Shown here: one piece after another, positions 1-11,278 of the stretch | How the letters are laid out: every line of letters starts with the position of its first letter | How positions within the stretch are numbered: position 1 is the first letter of the stretch | DNA from: Miscanthus floridulus | Lineage: Eukaryota; Streptophyta; Magnoliopsida; Poales; Poaceae | Direction of reading: 5' to 3' | DNA length: 64,000 nucleotides | Assembly (NCBI RefSeq): GCF_019320115.1 | Contig: NC_089593.1 | Coordinates: 14,164,789 to 14,228,788 of the forward strand | Program-made: the position numbers and the translations under genes | The notes under the pieces: model-generated | The model's database searches: none | What the model was told of the DNA's origin: nothing | Seen by the model: the letters and a program-made list of their open reading frames with translations, nothing else

Positions 1-404
1 AACAAATAGGTAAGACTGAAAAAGCCCACGCCCAGATAGCTACGGTAATTTTGCTCACCAGCACAATCAAATTTCCCCCTAAAAACCTTGGGCCCTACAG
101 TCTTAACGAACAGGAAAGATCGGATCGCATAAACATTTTTCCTGAATGCAAAAGGGAAAAAAGTAAGCTCAAACGAACGAAACAAAATTGCAAAACAAAA
201 TCACGAATCCATTTTCGGACACAAAAGTACCGACACTTGTCCACATATTACAGATATATGTTTACCAAACTTATTCAACAAACTACTTCCTCGATGGGAG
301 AACAATGTCATTGAGCCTGTTCACCACGTTCCGCTCAACGGGTAGTCGTTCGCCTGATTGTTGCGCAGATGAATGCTGGCACACCCCATCGACATGCTCA
401 GCTC

Positions 405-779
405 CTACTTCCCAACCCGCTTCTTTGACAGGTTGACGGCAAAGAAATGCCGCCATAGATCGAAGTGGGGACTAATCCCCAGGAACCCCTCACACAGGGC
501 GACGAATGCCACGATATGCTGGACCCCATTGGGATTAAGGTGCTGCAACTCCACCTGGTAGTACTCCAACAGCCCCCGAAGGAACTTATGAGCAGGTATG
601 GTGAATCCCCGCTTGTGGAAGAGAGCAAAGGACACGACATACCCTTCGGGCGATGATGGCTTATCCTCATCACCAGGAAGCCACCACTCCTCAACGGTGG
701 ACAACGGGTGAAGGAGGCCATGGTGGACGAGGCCCTCCAAGCGCTGAGGGGTAATGCTAGATCTACACCATGGCTCCAT
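405..779 (-). pseudogene. Antisense ORF with gypsy-type transposon domain (PF04195-like), truncated
   Basis: This is a 124-residue ORF running opposite to the host Gypsy element. The stretch from 'LVHHGLLHPL' through 'FHKRGFTIPAHKFLRGLL', 'YYQVELQHLNPNGVQHI' and 'AFVALCEGFLGISPHFDLW' is the typical core of the 'putative gypsy type transposon' (Transposase_28) family. That family is often found antisense between pol and the 3' LTR of grass Gypsy elements. Family proteins are usually much longer. Here a stop follows 'SKKRVGK', so the copy is probably dead. ATG 779 is the first in-frame start after an upstream stop. The biochemical function of the family is unknown. The overlapping 398-808 frame is a shadow. 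Confidence 0.65.
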
Positions 780-946
780 TGAAACGACAGGAAGGGGGGT
801 GGATGCAAGCTCGATGGCGGCTGCGATACGGAGGCAAGCCTAACGGCGGCAGCAGTATAGGTGTGGGAGGCTCAGGCGATTGGCGGCGGAGGCTATAGGT
901 GCGAAGGCGAGGAGACGAAGTACGGAACCCTTGGGGTGAACCCTAT

Positions 947-957
947 GGTTTTATAGG
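947..957 (-). promoter_or_regulatory. Candidate TATA box for the antisense ORF
   Basis: On the minus strand the bases read CCTATAAAACC, about 170 bp upstream of the ATG at 779. A consensus plant TATA box at that distance suggests the antisense ORF once had its own promoter. Position and motif are seen; activity is inferred. Confidence 0.4.
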
Positions 958-1409
958 GGTGACGAATGCGAGAAGGGCAACCATCCGCCTTGATCTCTGA
1001 GCCCACCACTATGCATCGCCGCGTCACGTCATGGGATACATGCCCAAAAAAATTGCTGCAAAAATCGTGCTGGACGGTTCGCCTTACCCAAGCAGACTAG
1101 GACTCTTTTCCCACTGAAGGAATACGGGTCAAAAGGCCTTTTCTCTAGCCCTGCTTGGGCCTAGATGTCCAAGGACTGGCCCAACAGTCTCGATGGCCAC
1201 CCCAACAAGGGATGGGCCCACGAGCGACTAGGACTCAGGTACACGAGCATCAAGGAAGCCTCGATCCACAATTGAGTCCTAGCCAGGCTGACCCTAGATG
1301 AAATCCCCGCGAATGGGATACCAGGGTTTCCCTTAAAACTATCCAGCTGACAAAAACCGAATCTAATAGCCTTAACCGCGAAGGGTCCAAAATTACCCCC
1401 CGGGAGATG

Positions 1410-2173
1410 TGTTGATGCAAAAGTGGATCTGCAAACACAAAGGGCTAATACCCGAATCGATATCCAAAGCGTGCAGTCGATTTGACCTGTTAATCGACAA
1501 GGATGAAGATACGAGCACTTTGGTCCTGACAACAGCGATACGCCCAGAAGTCACGGCCAAGAGGTACTCACGCGGAACTCGAGAATTGCCGAAGGTCGCA
1601 CTGAAGCGATGCAACTCGCCGAATCAATGAGAACTCGTAAAAAGGAAAAAATATGCAAATTGACGAAGTCGCCGAAAAGTAAGTAGATGCAAATAGGAGT
1701 AAAAATTGGTTTTGATATTGATTCATTATATTACATTGCCCCTCAATCTATATTTATACCCTGATCTAAAGAGACATAATCAAATACGACTAGGACACCA
1801 AGTCCATATCTAAGGAAACATGTGACTCTTACATGAATCATACTCTAACAAATATAGAAAAGGAAATCAACTCCTATCTATTTCCCTGTCCGCCTCAATT
1901 ACGATGGAATTCACACCGACCTCCTTTCCATCGGCATACTTCCTGTTTCATCGGCAGTAGTTTTCAAGCCTTCCTTCATCGGCATCGACAATAACATCTC
2001 CAACCTTATCGGCAACGCCCGAGTCTAAATCAACCTTTCCATCGATCACCACCATTCATCGGCAACCATCTTTACAAGCTGATTTTCATCGACTGTCAGC
2101 GTATACAGTAACTTTCCTCCTGCCGATTAGCCCACTCTGATCATTTTGACACGTGCAAAAAATGGTGTCAACA
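1410..2173 (-). repeat. 3' LTR of the Tat element
   Basis: On the plus strand it starts TGTTGATGCAAAAG and ends GGTGTCAACA. It is 764 bp and matches 13053-13818 throughout. Differences are mostly C/T or G/A transitions, as expected from deamination of methylated CpG. It holds six TGCCGAT/ATCGGCA heptamers, five of them clustered at about 1928-2060. Confidence 0.92.
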
Positions 2174-2190
2174 CATGCCCCCCAATTTCG
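2174..2190 (-). promoter_or_regulatory. Polypurine tract of the Tat element
   Basis: On the minus strand the bases just before the 3' LTR read GAAATTGGGGGGCATG followed by TGTTGACACC. A G-run next to the 3' LTR is the expected plus-strand priming site for reverse transcription and confirms the minus orientation. Confidence 0.75.
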
Positions 2191-2601
2191 GAGTATAAAA
2201 CCATTAATGCTCCGAAATTTACTCCAGATAACGTTTGCCTTCGCCCAATTACCGTAACTCATCCTCCAAGCCAAAACTTGATCTGTTATCAAATCTAATC
2301 AAATCTAGTCCTGATTCACGCACCTCAGTAAATATCGCACAATTTCCACCCACTCTTGCCCTGATTATGGTTAAGATACCGAAACAATAATCCATCGGCA
2401 AGATCCTAACATAATAATGCCACCATTTCAGAATTAAAATATCCTGTACCGAGATCTCTTCCAAGTCATGATTACTTGCCATCAAATCATCTGTACAATC
2501 CCTTGATTATCGTGCGAACAGTTACCATATCCATCTGAACCACCTCGACCCACATGCGCGCGGCATAGAGATAAGTCCAGAATACCCCTACTCCAAGCGG
2601 C

Positions 2602-2609
2602 TTATAAAT
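2602..2609 (+). promoter_or_regulatory. TATA box of the captured PMD gene
   Basis: TTATAAAT followed by AGATTTCTCC lies about 370 bp before the likely ATG at 2972, with a pyrimidine-rich leader after it. A GT...AG pair (about 2863-2912) could be a leader intron. It suggests the captured gene keeps its own promoter, reading opposite to the retroelement. Confidence 0.5.
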
Positions 2610-2971
2610 AGATTTCTCCGGAACGCTCAGTCTTCTACCCTCAGATTCCAATCTTTGGCATTCTCTCTTTCCGGCGGCGACTCCGACGAACAACTGCGCG
2701 ACCTCAACCAACAAGAACTTTTCTCCAGCGTCAACCTCGAGTCTCCAGCTCGTGCCCCCATCTACCTCAAGATAATGGCAATCAACTTCGACTGTCCCTG
2801 CGGTTCGTTCCACTTCCATTACTTTTTACCTCGATTCCTCTGGTCTTTGCGAGTTCATACAGTTGGTAATTTTTTCTCTTTTTCTTTGTTCTTCGGATCC
2901 TCTAAACTTAGGAACTTCGCAACAAATTAGTTATTCCAACCGATCAGCCGCATTTCCAATGCCTAGGACCA

Positions 2972-5900
2972 ATGGGCAACCCAGATCCAACTGATCTGAT
3001 TAATGCAGAGGTTAACAGAATCCCTTTTAGAGCCCAAAATTTCTCTCTGAATTTATGGAAAGATACATTCCGATCTTGGCCCAAAACCACCAAAGGGTGG
3101 AAAGATTGGTACTTGAGGGTCAACAGGTCGATGCAAGTACACTGGGCAGAACGGAAGCTAGACCAATGCATTAGGCTATCCATTGCCGATATGCAAAAGA
3201 ACGAGTCAATGATGATTGCAGCTGCTTACTTCTGGTCAGACACAACAAACACTTTTATGTTTGGACATGGCCCAGCTACTCCCACACTTGCCGATGTCTA
3301 CATGCTTACTGGCTTGGACATTTCAACTGCCGATGAAGGCTCCATCTATGGCAGAAAATCTGAATATAGGGTGAATACCCGCAACATCGGCGGTTGGACG
3401 GGATATATTCAAGAATGCCAGAGGACCAGGACAGTTAACCAGACAGGAACATGCCACATTCTTGAATATGTGGTTAGAAAAATTTATCTTCTGTGGTCGA
3501 TCAGTAGGACCAACCAACGCCTTCCTTCCCGCGGCTGAACTCTTGGCCAATGGTGTAAGGTTCCCTCTTGGCCGATACCTTCTGAGCTCCACTTATCATC
3601 TTCTTCATCAAGTGTCTCAGAAACTTTTGCTTGGCGAAACCATCGGCAACTTAGGAGGCCCGTGGTGGTTTATCAACATGTGGTTGAATGCCCATATTCA
3701 CAAACATTTGCAATGGGACTTCTTTGCCCAACAATTCCCACGAGAAATTGCTGAAGACCACGTGCTTGGGGATGTGGAATCGGCAACACGCTCACCCCTC
3801 GATTTTGGTGAAGCCATAATTGTCCTCCCTGGAACAGAGGCCAATGAAGACCAGATCGGTAGATTCTTCCAAAGCTTCTACAATGGTCTTTCTCGTGATC
3901 ATAGGGCCTGGGTACCTTATATTGACGAAGAAAACAGATTCCCCCTTCTTTTCAACTTTGCCGATGACACTCTGAATCAGGATAATGAACTCATGATGGC
4001 CATCATTACTCCCAGGGCAATCCCAGTAAACACATTCGGTAGCGGGAAAAACACCAATATCACGTATGAATTTTACAATCCATCGGCAGTATCCCGTCAA
4101 TTGGCTTTTGGGCAACTGCCAATCAAACTTTGTTTTGCCGATGTGATCAAACCCAGAGAAACAATCACCTGCGGAACAGATTGGAGCAGGGTAGTGCGAC
4201 TCTCCCCCGATGCCGATACTACAGATGTCGATCTATCCATCTGGACGCCAGCATCTTTCATCACCGAATCATATAAGCAATGGTGGCGAGAGTGGAGGGA
4301 ACAACTGTTTGCAACATCTGCTCACACATATCGGCACATGATCGACCCTGAATACGCCATTCCCGATGACGCAGTAAGTTTCTTTTAACTCCCTTCTGCT
4401 TTTTTCCTTTCATATATCGGTAACTAACTTTCTCGTGACAGGTTAACAACCCAGCACCATCTATGAGCAAAAGTGGGAAACCCTTCGATCTTCGGCCTGT
4501 TTCCCCGATATCACCGATCGGCTACAATGCCCCCACCTTAGCTGCTTTGACTCACCAGAAGACCCGTGCCAAGACCATCACCTCCAAGTCCAAATTGGCT
4601 ACAGCTAGGGCCACTCCATTGGCTGCTGCTACAACCCTGATCAAGGCATTCAAGGTAACAACCCTATTTATTTCTACTCATGCCGATCACAGACTGTATT
4701 AACATTAATCATCAGGGTGTAAGAGCCGCTGCTGGATCATCATCGGCAATTCCTCTGACATCAAGCACCACTACCTCTGACAAACCTTCAGAGGTATTCC
4801 TTTGATTTTACATTTTATCTGTTAAATATCATACCTTACACTTGTTTTGCAGCAACAAATGGGTACATCGGCAAGCGTACCAGATGTTCAAGCTCCACAA
4901 CCAACAAGTGCCGATGCCCCCCAGCCAACCGTTGCTGAGGCCCAAGCAAAGCGCAAAGCCTTAACAGATGCCGAGGCACAGCCAAAACGACAGAAGTCCA
5001 TGCCGATCCCCACATCTGCCCCAACGTCTGCAAGCCGGCAAGAATCAGTCGATGCAACTGAGCAAGCAGTTAATCCCCCTGTACAGGACATACCATCGGT
5101 CATCATACCCCAAGGGCCAACCACCGATGAGGCCACAAAGGATATCCCATCGGCAAGCTCAGCCGATCCTCCACACGGCATACTCCAGGCTGCTTCCTCC
5201 AGCCAAGTACAGGAAATTGCCTTGAAACAGGTAAGCCGATTGACCTAGTCGATTTATAATATTCATACTTATCCTTAACTGACCTCTTTTTCTTTTTCTC
5301 AGGAACAAGACTCCCCAAACAGCCTATTTTCCTTTGCCATTGACGTTTCTGAATGATGATGGAGAGGAAGCAAAGTTCTTCCCTTGCACTGGGAACAATA
5401 TCGGCAGAAATTAAGTCCAAGTTGGAAGCTCTCCTGGACTTGTTACAGCAGGATACCGCCCAACTGGTAGATGACTCGGACCCCGCAAAGGCAATTTTCA
5501 AAACAATCCATGGCCAGGTCCCTGCCGATGTTGAAGAAGCACTCTTCCCAGCAGCCCATTTAGAAAGCCGCCAACTGCAATATCAACGGGCTGCTCAACG
5601 CATTGCCGATAGAGCAGCTCAGGCTCAACTCAAAGAAGAGATGCTACAACTGAAACAGATTGCCGATGAGAAGCACAAGGGCATCGGCAACTTGCAGACT
5701 TCGGGCGCTGAACTTAAGCAGAAAATCTTAGATTTATCGGCAAAGAGGATGGTTCTATTGGCTGAATTGAAAGAAGTCGAGGCAGCCTTAACTCATGCCC
5801 AACAAGAAGAAAGCCAGCTACCCGATGCCATCAAGGCCCTTCAGCAAGAAAGAGACATCCAGGCTCGCAAAGCCTTGGCCATGAAGAAAAAACTCAAGCC

Positions 5901-6000
5901 TGTGGAGGGTGCTGCCGATGAAGACATCAAAGAAATGAAGGAAGCCGACCAGATTCGCCTGCGTGCGATATTGGCTATCCAATCCTTGTTAAACTTGTAA
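2972..6000 (+). pseudogene. Captured plant mobile domain (PMD, MAIN/MAIL-like) gene, antisense cargo of the Tat element
   Basis: The exons I infer are 2972-4373, 4442-4654, 4716-4793, 4853-5230 and 5303-6000, all joined in phase 0. Exon 1 encodes the PMD (PF10536, 'aminotransferase-like plant mobile domain'). Typical segments are 'ADVYMLTGLDIS', 'AELLANGVRFPLGRYLL', 'LGGPWWFINMWL' and 'AFGQLPIKL'. A low-complexity middle follows, then a coiled coil of about 150 residues (5500-5960). A one-base frameshift near 3445 splits exon 1 (the frame resumes as 'EHATFLNMWLEKFIFCG'), and another lies near 5350. Arabidopsis PMD proteins MAIN and MAIL1 act in silencing and gene expression; a role here is inferred. 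The gene converges on pol, with 86 bp between the stops. It is rich in TGCCGAT heptamers. Confidence 0.8.
4374..5302 (+). other. Four GT-AG introns in the captured PMD gene
   Basis: The introns are 4374-4441 (GTAAGT...GTGACAG), 4655-4715 (GTAACA...CATCAG), 4794-4852 (GTATTC...TTTGCAG) and 5231-5302 (GTAAGC...TTCTCAG). All are 59-72 bp, AT/pyrimidine-rich and phase 0. Joining the exons keeps one frame from 3462 through 5350. Because the gene is antisense to the element's genomic RNA, these introns are not spliceable during retrotransposition, which explains their survival. Confidence 0.75.
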
Positions 6001-6086
6001 ATCTTGTCTATTGCATCGGCACTTTATGAGACATTGACATCCTTGTATAATTCTAGCCGATAGGACTGTTATCGGCACTTATACTT

Positions 6087-9000
6087 TTATGCATCCATCC
6101 AGATACTAGGGTAATATTTCTTTAAATATTTTCCATTTAATGCTCTGGGAAACACAACCCCTTCGAGGGTTTCTAGAATATATGCGTTACCAGGAACAGA
6201 CTGATTTATCCGATATGGACCTTCCCAATTAGGAGACCACTTTCCAAACTTTGAACTTTTAGTCCCAATCGGTAAAATCAATTTCCAGACCAGATCTCCA
6301 TCGGCAAACTCCTTTACCTTCACCTTCTTGTCATACCATCTGGCTACTCTTTTCTTATTTTCTTCGATGCTAACTAAAGCCCTTAACCGATGACCCGCCA
6401 CATCTTCCAACTCATCCTTCATAAGAGTATCATAATCATCGGCTGTCAGCTGATTTTGAGAACGTATTCGCCTAGAGCCAGTTTTAATTTCCCAAGGCAA
6501 TACCGCGTCGTGTCCATATACTAACTGATAGGGCGTTACTTTGGTTGCACCATGACATGACATCCGATATGACCACAAGGCTTCATTTAATACTGTATGC
6601 CACCTCTTAGGATTTTCTTTAATTTTGCGCTTAATGAGTTTGATGATCCCTTTGTTAGAAGCCTCAGCCTGACCATTAGCTTGAGCATAATATGGAGAAG
6701 AATTTAAAACTTTAATTCCCATACCTACAGCAAACTCATCAAATTCTCCCGATGTAAACATAGTACCCTGATCGGTAGTGATAGTTTGAGGAATACCAAA
6801 TCGGTAAACAATATGCTCTTTCACAAAATCGATCATATTAGCCGATGTCACCTTTTTTAAAGGAATTGCCTCAACCCATTTTGTGAAATAATCGGTAGCA
6901 ACCAGAATAAATTTATGTCCTTTGCTCGATGGCGGATAAATCTGACCGATGAGATCGATAGCCCATCCCCGGAACGGCCAAGGTTTAATTATAGGGTTCA
7001 TAGCCGATGCAGGCGCTCTTTGAATATTACCAAACTTTTGACACCCCTGACATCCTTTAAAATATTTAAAACAATCTTCAAGAATAGTCGGCCAATAGTA
7101 TCCATTCCTTCTGATCATCCACTTCATCTTGAAAGCCGATTGATGCGCTCCACACACTCCTTCATGAATTTCACCCATCAAGCTTTTCGATTCATCACTG
7201 CTAACACATCTGAGTAAAACTCCATCTATAGTTCGATAATATAATTCATCATCGAGGAGCACATACTTGGTAGCTTGGAACCTTATACGTCTTTCAACCT
7301 TTTTATATGGATCCTTTAAATAATCGACAATCTCCTTTCTCCAGTCATCGGTATCGACTGCCGATGTTAGCACTTCCTGAATAGGCTGATACCCTGAAGC
7401 ATGCTGAGCTAGTCGATTAGCCTCTTCATTATGCAGTCGAGAAATATGTTCAAGACGAAAATCTCTAAACCCTTTCAACAATTGCAAACATCTTTCATAA
7501 TACGAAATTAAAACTTCACTTCGGCATTCATAAATCCCAGCCAATTGATTTATAACTAGCATAGAATCACCAAAGATTTCAACAGCATCGGCACGTATCT
7601 CCTTCAGCAATTCTAACCCTTTTATCAAGGCTTGGTATTCAGCCTGATTGTTTGTCGATGTAGCAACAATCGGCAATGAAAACTCATACTTCCTTCCTTG
7701 AGGTGAAATCAACACAATGCCGATACCTGCTCCTTCACCACATGTGGACCCATCGAAGAAAAGTGTCCAAGGAGCAACCTCCAGAGAGTCCACTGTATTA
7801 CAATGCTGAGTGACAAAATCAGCCATAACCTGCCCCTTAACTGCCTTAGTCGATTCGTAACGTAGTTCAAATTCTGATAATGCTAAAATCCACTTGCCGA
7901 TTCTACCACTTAATATCGGCATCGACAGCATATACTTGACTACGTCGTCTTTGCATATGACCGTACATTCGGCAGATAACAAATAATGTCTTAATTTGAC
8001 ACAAGAAAAGTATAAACACAGACATAATTTTTCGATGGCCGAATACCTTGTCTCAGCATCCACTAATCTTCTGCTCAAATAATAAATAACACGTTCTTTC
8101 CCTTCAAATTCTTGAATAAGAGCTGAACCGATAACGGTATCATCAGTTGACAAATACAACCTGAAAGGTTTCCCGTGTTGAGGTGGAACTAGCACTGGAG
8201 GATTTGTTAAATATTTCTTAATTTCATCTAGGGCTAACTGCTGCTCAGCTCCCCATACAAATTCCTGATCGGCTTTCAATTTAAGTAATGGACTGAAAGC
8301 CTTGATCTTACCCGACAGATTAGATATGAATCTTCTAATGAAATTAATCTTACCGATCAAAGATTGCAATTCAGTTTTATTGGTAGGAGCAACCACCTTG
8401 TTAATTGCATCAATAGACTTCCTACTGATTTCGATGCCCCGCTGATGCACCATAAAACCCAAGAATTGACCTACCGATACACCAAATGCACATTTATTAG
8501 GATTCATCTTCAATCCATGCTTCCTTGTGCACTCCAGTATCTTTCGTAGATCGGCTAGATGTTTTGTGATATCTCCAGACTTAATCACTACATCATCAAT
8601 GTAGATCTCCACTAATGTGCCGATGTATTCATGAAAAATAAAGTTCATAGCTCTTTGATAAGTAGCGCCGGCATTTTTCAAACCAAACGTCATGACTATC
8701 CACTCAAACAACCCTACATGACCTGGACATCTGAAAGCAGTCTTGGGAATATCTTCTTCAGCCATGAATATTTGATTGTAACCTGCATTACCATCCATGA
8801 AGCTGATAATTTGATGTCCGGCTGCAGCATCAATCAACAAATCAGCAATCGGCATTGGATAGCCATCCATCGGTGTGGCTTTGTTGAGATTCCTGAAATC
8901 AATACAAACACGAAGTTTTCCATTTTTCTTATAAACAGGAACCACATTAGAGATCCACTCTGCATATCGACACTGCCGAATAAACTTTGCCTCAATTAAT

Positions 9001-9104
9001 TTAGTTATTTCGGCCTTAATGTCAGGAAGTATATTAGGGTTGCATCGGCGCGCTGGCTGCTGATGTGGCCGAAATCCTAGATTTGATAGGTAACCGATGT
9101 TCAA
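6087..9104 (-). CDS. pol: Gypsy pol: reverse transcriptase, RNase H, archaeal-type RNase H, integrase
   Basis: This is a 1005-residue open frame. The RT spans about 30-230, with 'VCIDFRNLNKATP' and the catalytic 'YIDDVV' at 168-173. RNase H 1 is about 310-430. A second RNase H is about 445-570, with D451, E489 and D513; the fourth position is N563 in 'NEEANRLAQ', where Asp is usual. The integrase has an HHCC finger (H648, H654, C685, C688) and a DDE core D717, D778, E814 with the canonical 35-residue spacing. A C-terminal domain follows. The dual RNase H places it in the Tat lineage. The true N-terminus is broken: frameshifts near 9060-9105 separate it from 9101-9325. The start shown is simply the first ATG after the break. 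Confidence 0.93.
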   Translation of the reverse strand: MNIGYLSNLGFRPHQQPARRCNPNILPDIKAEITKLIEAKFIRQCRYAEWISNVVPVYKKNGKLRVCIDFRNLNKATPMDGYPMPIADLLIDAAAGHQIISFMDGNAGYNQIFMAEEDIPKTAFRCPGHVGLFEWIVMTFGLKNAGATYQRAMNFIFHEYIGTLVEIYIDDVVIKSGDITKHLADLRKILECTRKHGLKMNPNKCAFGVSVGQFLGFMVHQRGIEISRKSIDAINKVVAPTNKTELQSLIGKINFIRRFISNLSGKIKAFSPLLKLKADQEFVWGAEQQLALDEIKKYLTNPPVLVPPQHGKPFRLYLSTDDTVIGSALIQEFEGKERVIYYLSRRLVDAETRYSAIEKLCLCLYFSCVKLRHYLLSAECTVICKDDVVKYMLSMPILSGRIGKWILALSEFELRYESTKAVKGQVMADFVTQHCNTVDSLEVAPWTLFFDGSTCGEGAGIGIVLISPQGRKYEFSLPIVATSTNNQAEYQALIKGLELLKEIRADAVEIFGDSMLVINQLAGIYECRSEVLISYYERCLQLLKGFRDFRLEHISRLHNEEANRLAQHASGYQPIQEVLTSAVDTDDWRKEIVDYLKDPYKKVERRIRFQATKYVLLDDELYYRTIDGVLLRCVSSDESKSLMGEIHEGVCGAHQSAFKMKWMIRRNGYYWPTILEDCFKYFKGCQGCQKFGNIQRAPASAMNPIIKPWPFRGWAIDLIGQIYPPSSKGHKFILVATDYFTKWVEAIPLKKVTSANMIDFVKEHIVYRFGIPQTITTDQGTMFTSGEFDEFAVGMGIKVLNSSPYYAQANGQAEASNKGIIKLIKRKIKENPKRWHTVLNEALWSYRMSCHGATKVTPYQLVYGHDAVLPWEIKTGSRRIRSQNQLTADDYDTLMKDELEDVAGHRLRALVSIEENKKRVARWYDKKVKVKEFADGDLVWKLILPIGTKSSKFGKWSPNWEGPYRINQSVPGNAYILETLEGVVFPRALNGKYLKKYYPSIWMDA

Positions 9105-9554
9105 CTATCGATCAGGTCTAATCCAGGCATCTCAGTATAATCCCAAGCAAAACAATCTTTATACTCTTTTAACAAATCAGTTATTTGCTGCTTACACTTG
9201 GAATCTAACTTAGCACTAATAAAAGTAGGTCTTGGCCTATCGCCATCACCAATATCTATTTCTACTAAATCATCTGCCGATGTGAACCCTTGACCTAATT
9301 TTTCATCATCGACAAACCTATCCATTAAAACTCTTCTTCAGAACCGACTTCTTGGATCGGTGGAATTTCATAATCAGCAACTCTAAGGAACTCTTTTTCC
9401 AAACTTCTCCTGATATGCATTTAGTTCGCTCATAAGTATCTGATTCTGCCGATGCGATGATATAAGAAGAATCACCAGGGACAAACTCAATCTTATCACC
9501 AATCCACTGTACGAGGCATTGATGCATTGTAGAAGGAACTATAACAATTAGCAT
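9101..9554 (-). pseudogene. Protease-RT linker of gag-pol, frameshifted
   Basis: Two overlapping fragments are present. 9318-9554 carries 'VPSTMHQCLVQWIGDKIE', and 9101-9325 carries 'DLLKEYKDCFAWDYTEMPGLD', the sequence that precedes RT in Tat/Athila polyproteins. The frame is lost near 9320 and again near 9100, where 'LDLID' should run on into the RT N-terminus. Both were once parts of one polyprotein with the flanking ORFs. Confidence 0.75.
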
Positions 9555-10108
9555 GAATCCAATCCCTCCCTAGAAGCAGATTATATGCACCCTTGCCATT
9601 AATAACAAAGAACGTCGTCGGCAAGGTTTTGCTGCCGATGGTCAATTCAACGCATACTGCCCCTTTAGCCGGTGACACATTGCCTTCAAAATCCTTCAGC
9701 ATCATATCGGGTTTTGGTCAAGTCTTGATCTCCCTTACCAAGTTTCCGATACATCACATAAGGCATAATATTAATCGTAGCCCCTCTGTCGATAAGTATC
9801 TTAGATACAGGCTGCCCATCAACTCTGCCTTTCACAAACAAAGCCTTAAGATGCTGTCTCTCGTCATCGATAGGTTTCTCAAAAACAGCCATCATTGGAT
9901 CTAGTGTCAACTGAGCTACTTGATCAGAGAGAACAACTTCTTCCTCATTATCAGATAGTGCCAAAAACTCCATCGGCAACATGAATACCATATTAACATC
10001 TGCCGATGGACCCTTATTTTTGTGTTTTACCTGCCACTGCTGATGACCGGACCTCTCATTGGAGGAATTTTCCTCTCGGTATAAATCCTCCTGATGCTCA
10101 CGTTGCAT
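9496..10108 (-). pseudogene. Gypsy aspartic protease, split by a frameshift
   Basis: 9686-10108 contains 'VSKILIDRGATINIMPYVMYRKLGK', where the active-site triad reads D-R-G rather than the usual D-S/G-G. 9496-9705 continues with 'PTTFFVINGKGAYNLLLGRDWIHANC', the C-terminal flap and 'LLGRDWI' motif of these proteases. The frame shifts near 9700. The protease would mature gag and pol. The broken frame and altered triad suggest an inactive product. Confidence 0.8.
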
Positions 10109-10380
10109 CCTCCTTTTCTGTGTCTTTGTCAGACCCTCCAGGGCACCATCGAGGAAACTTGGTTTTCCAAACCGGCTGATAACAGGTCCCAGTTGATTCT
10201 ACACGGCGTATATTAGGGTCCCTGATAGAATATTTCTTCATCGGGAACTCTTGCGTTTGCCATCTCCTCAAGCTCCTCTTGATTCCTTAGGAAAATATCC
10301 AGTGCGTTTACCAAGCCTTTCATGTACACTAAGTCTGCCCCCCTAGCCGATCATGCACTGATGCTCTGCCTCTGATCGGC

Positions 10381-10986
10381 TCATTGATAAATAAACCCTG
10401 ATTGCCTAGGTTGAAACCTCCTTTCTGACCGATTGACCCCATAATAACCATTGCACTCAGGGCAATTTTCAACAGTTGGCAATTTAATACCTTCTTCCCA
10501 GCAATGGATGAAAAACGGGCACCTCCAATGATCTTTATGCCGATACCATTCTTCCCGACGTCTCTCTTCTTGCTGTTGTCGATATCGGTCCTTACGCTGA
10601 CGCCAACCCTCCTGCTGCCTTCGATGGGTAATCACAATGCCAGGTCGAGGAGGGTTTTTGGAACTACTGCTTTCTCCTAGCAAACCCTTACTTTTTGCAT
10701 CATCGGTAGTTATCCGATGTTGGGGATCCACTGATGCGTTTTTCTCAGCAGCCTCTGACGTCAATACCTTGGTCTTCCCTTTGGCCTCCAACATATTTGC
10801 TGGAAAAGGGTGTTGATCAATTTTCATCGGCTTCTGGGCCTTGGAAGTACCAAACTTAATTCTCCCAGATTCAATAGCTGATTGTAATTGTTGCCTGAAC
10901 ACCTTGCACTCATTTGTACTGTGTGAAGTTGCATTGTGCCATTTGCAGTACAAGATCTTCTTCAACTCTTCTGCCGATGGGATCAC
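10381..10986 (-). pseudogene. Gag C-terminal region with two Cys/His clusters
   Basis: This 201-residue frame begins near 'YCKWHNATSHSTNECKVF', a C-H-C cluster typical of the Tat gag tail, and ends with 'CPFFIHCWEEGIKLPT' and 'NCPECNGYYG', a second cysteine cluster. The middle is basic and low-complexity. Probable role is nucleic-acid binding in the capsid. It is separated from the gag core by stops between 10990 and 11278, so gag is not continuous. Confidence 0.7.
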
Positions 10987-11278
10987 ATAATTAGGTGACA
11001 GCTTAATTTGGCCCTCTTGAAGCAGAAGATCAAATATCTTGTCGGCCTTGGTGATATCAAAGGTAAACTTTTTTGGCTCTTTCTGACCAAAGGGACAAGA
11101 TATCGGCTTTTTATTCTTAACCCTACTCAGCTAAGCCAATAACTGGTTCTTCATCAGAATCAGAATCTCCTACTTCTTCAACAAATGATACTTTTTTACT
11201 CCAATTCTTTTTAGGTTCAAAAACCCTAGTATCTTGATCAGAGATCCTTTGCACAAGATGACTGAGGCTTTCAAACTC

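Noticed and set aside
398..808. 136-codon frame overlapping the PF04195-like ORF
   Set aside because: Alternate frame; the conserved protein motifs are in the 405-779 frame.
2972..6000. PMD gene as an ordinary host gene
   Set aside because: It lies wholly between pol and the 3' LTR of one element, shares its heptamer enrichment and ends 86 bp from the pol stop.
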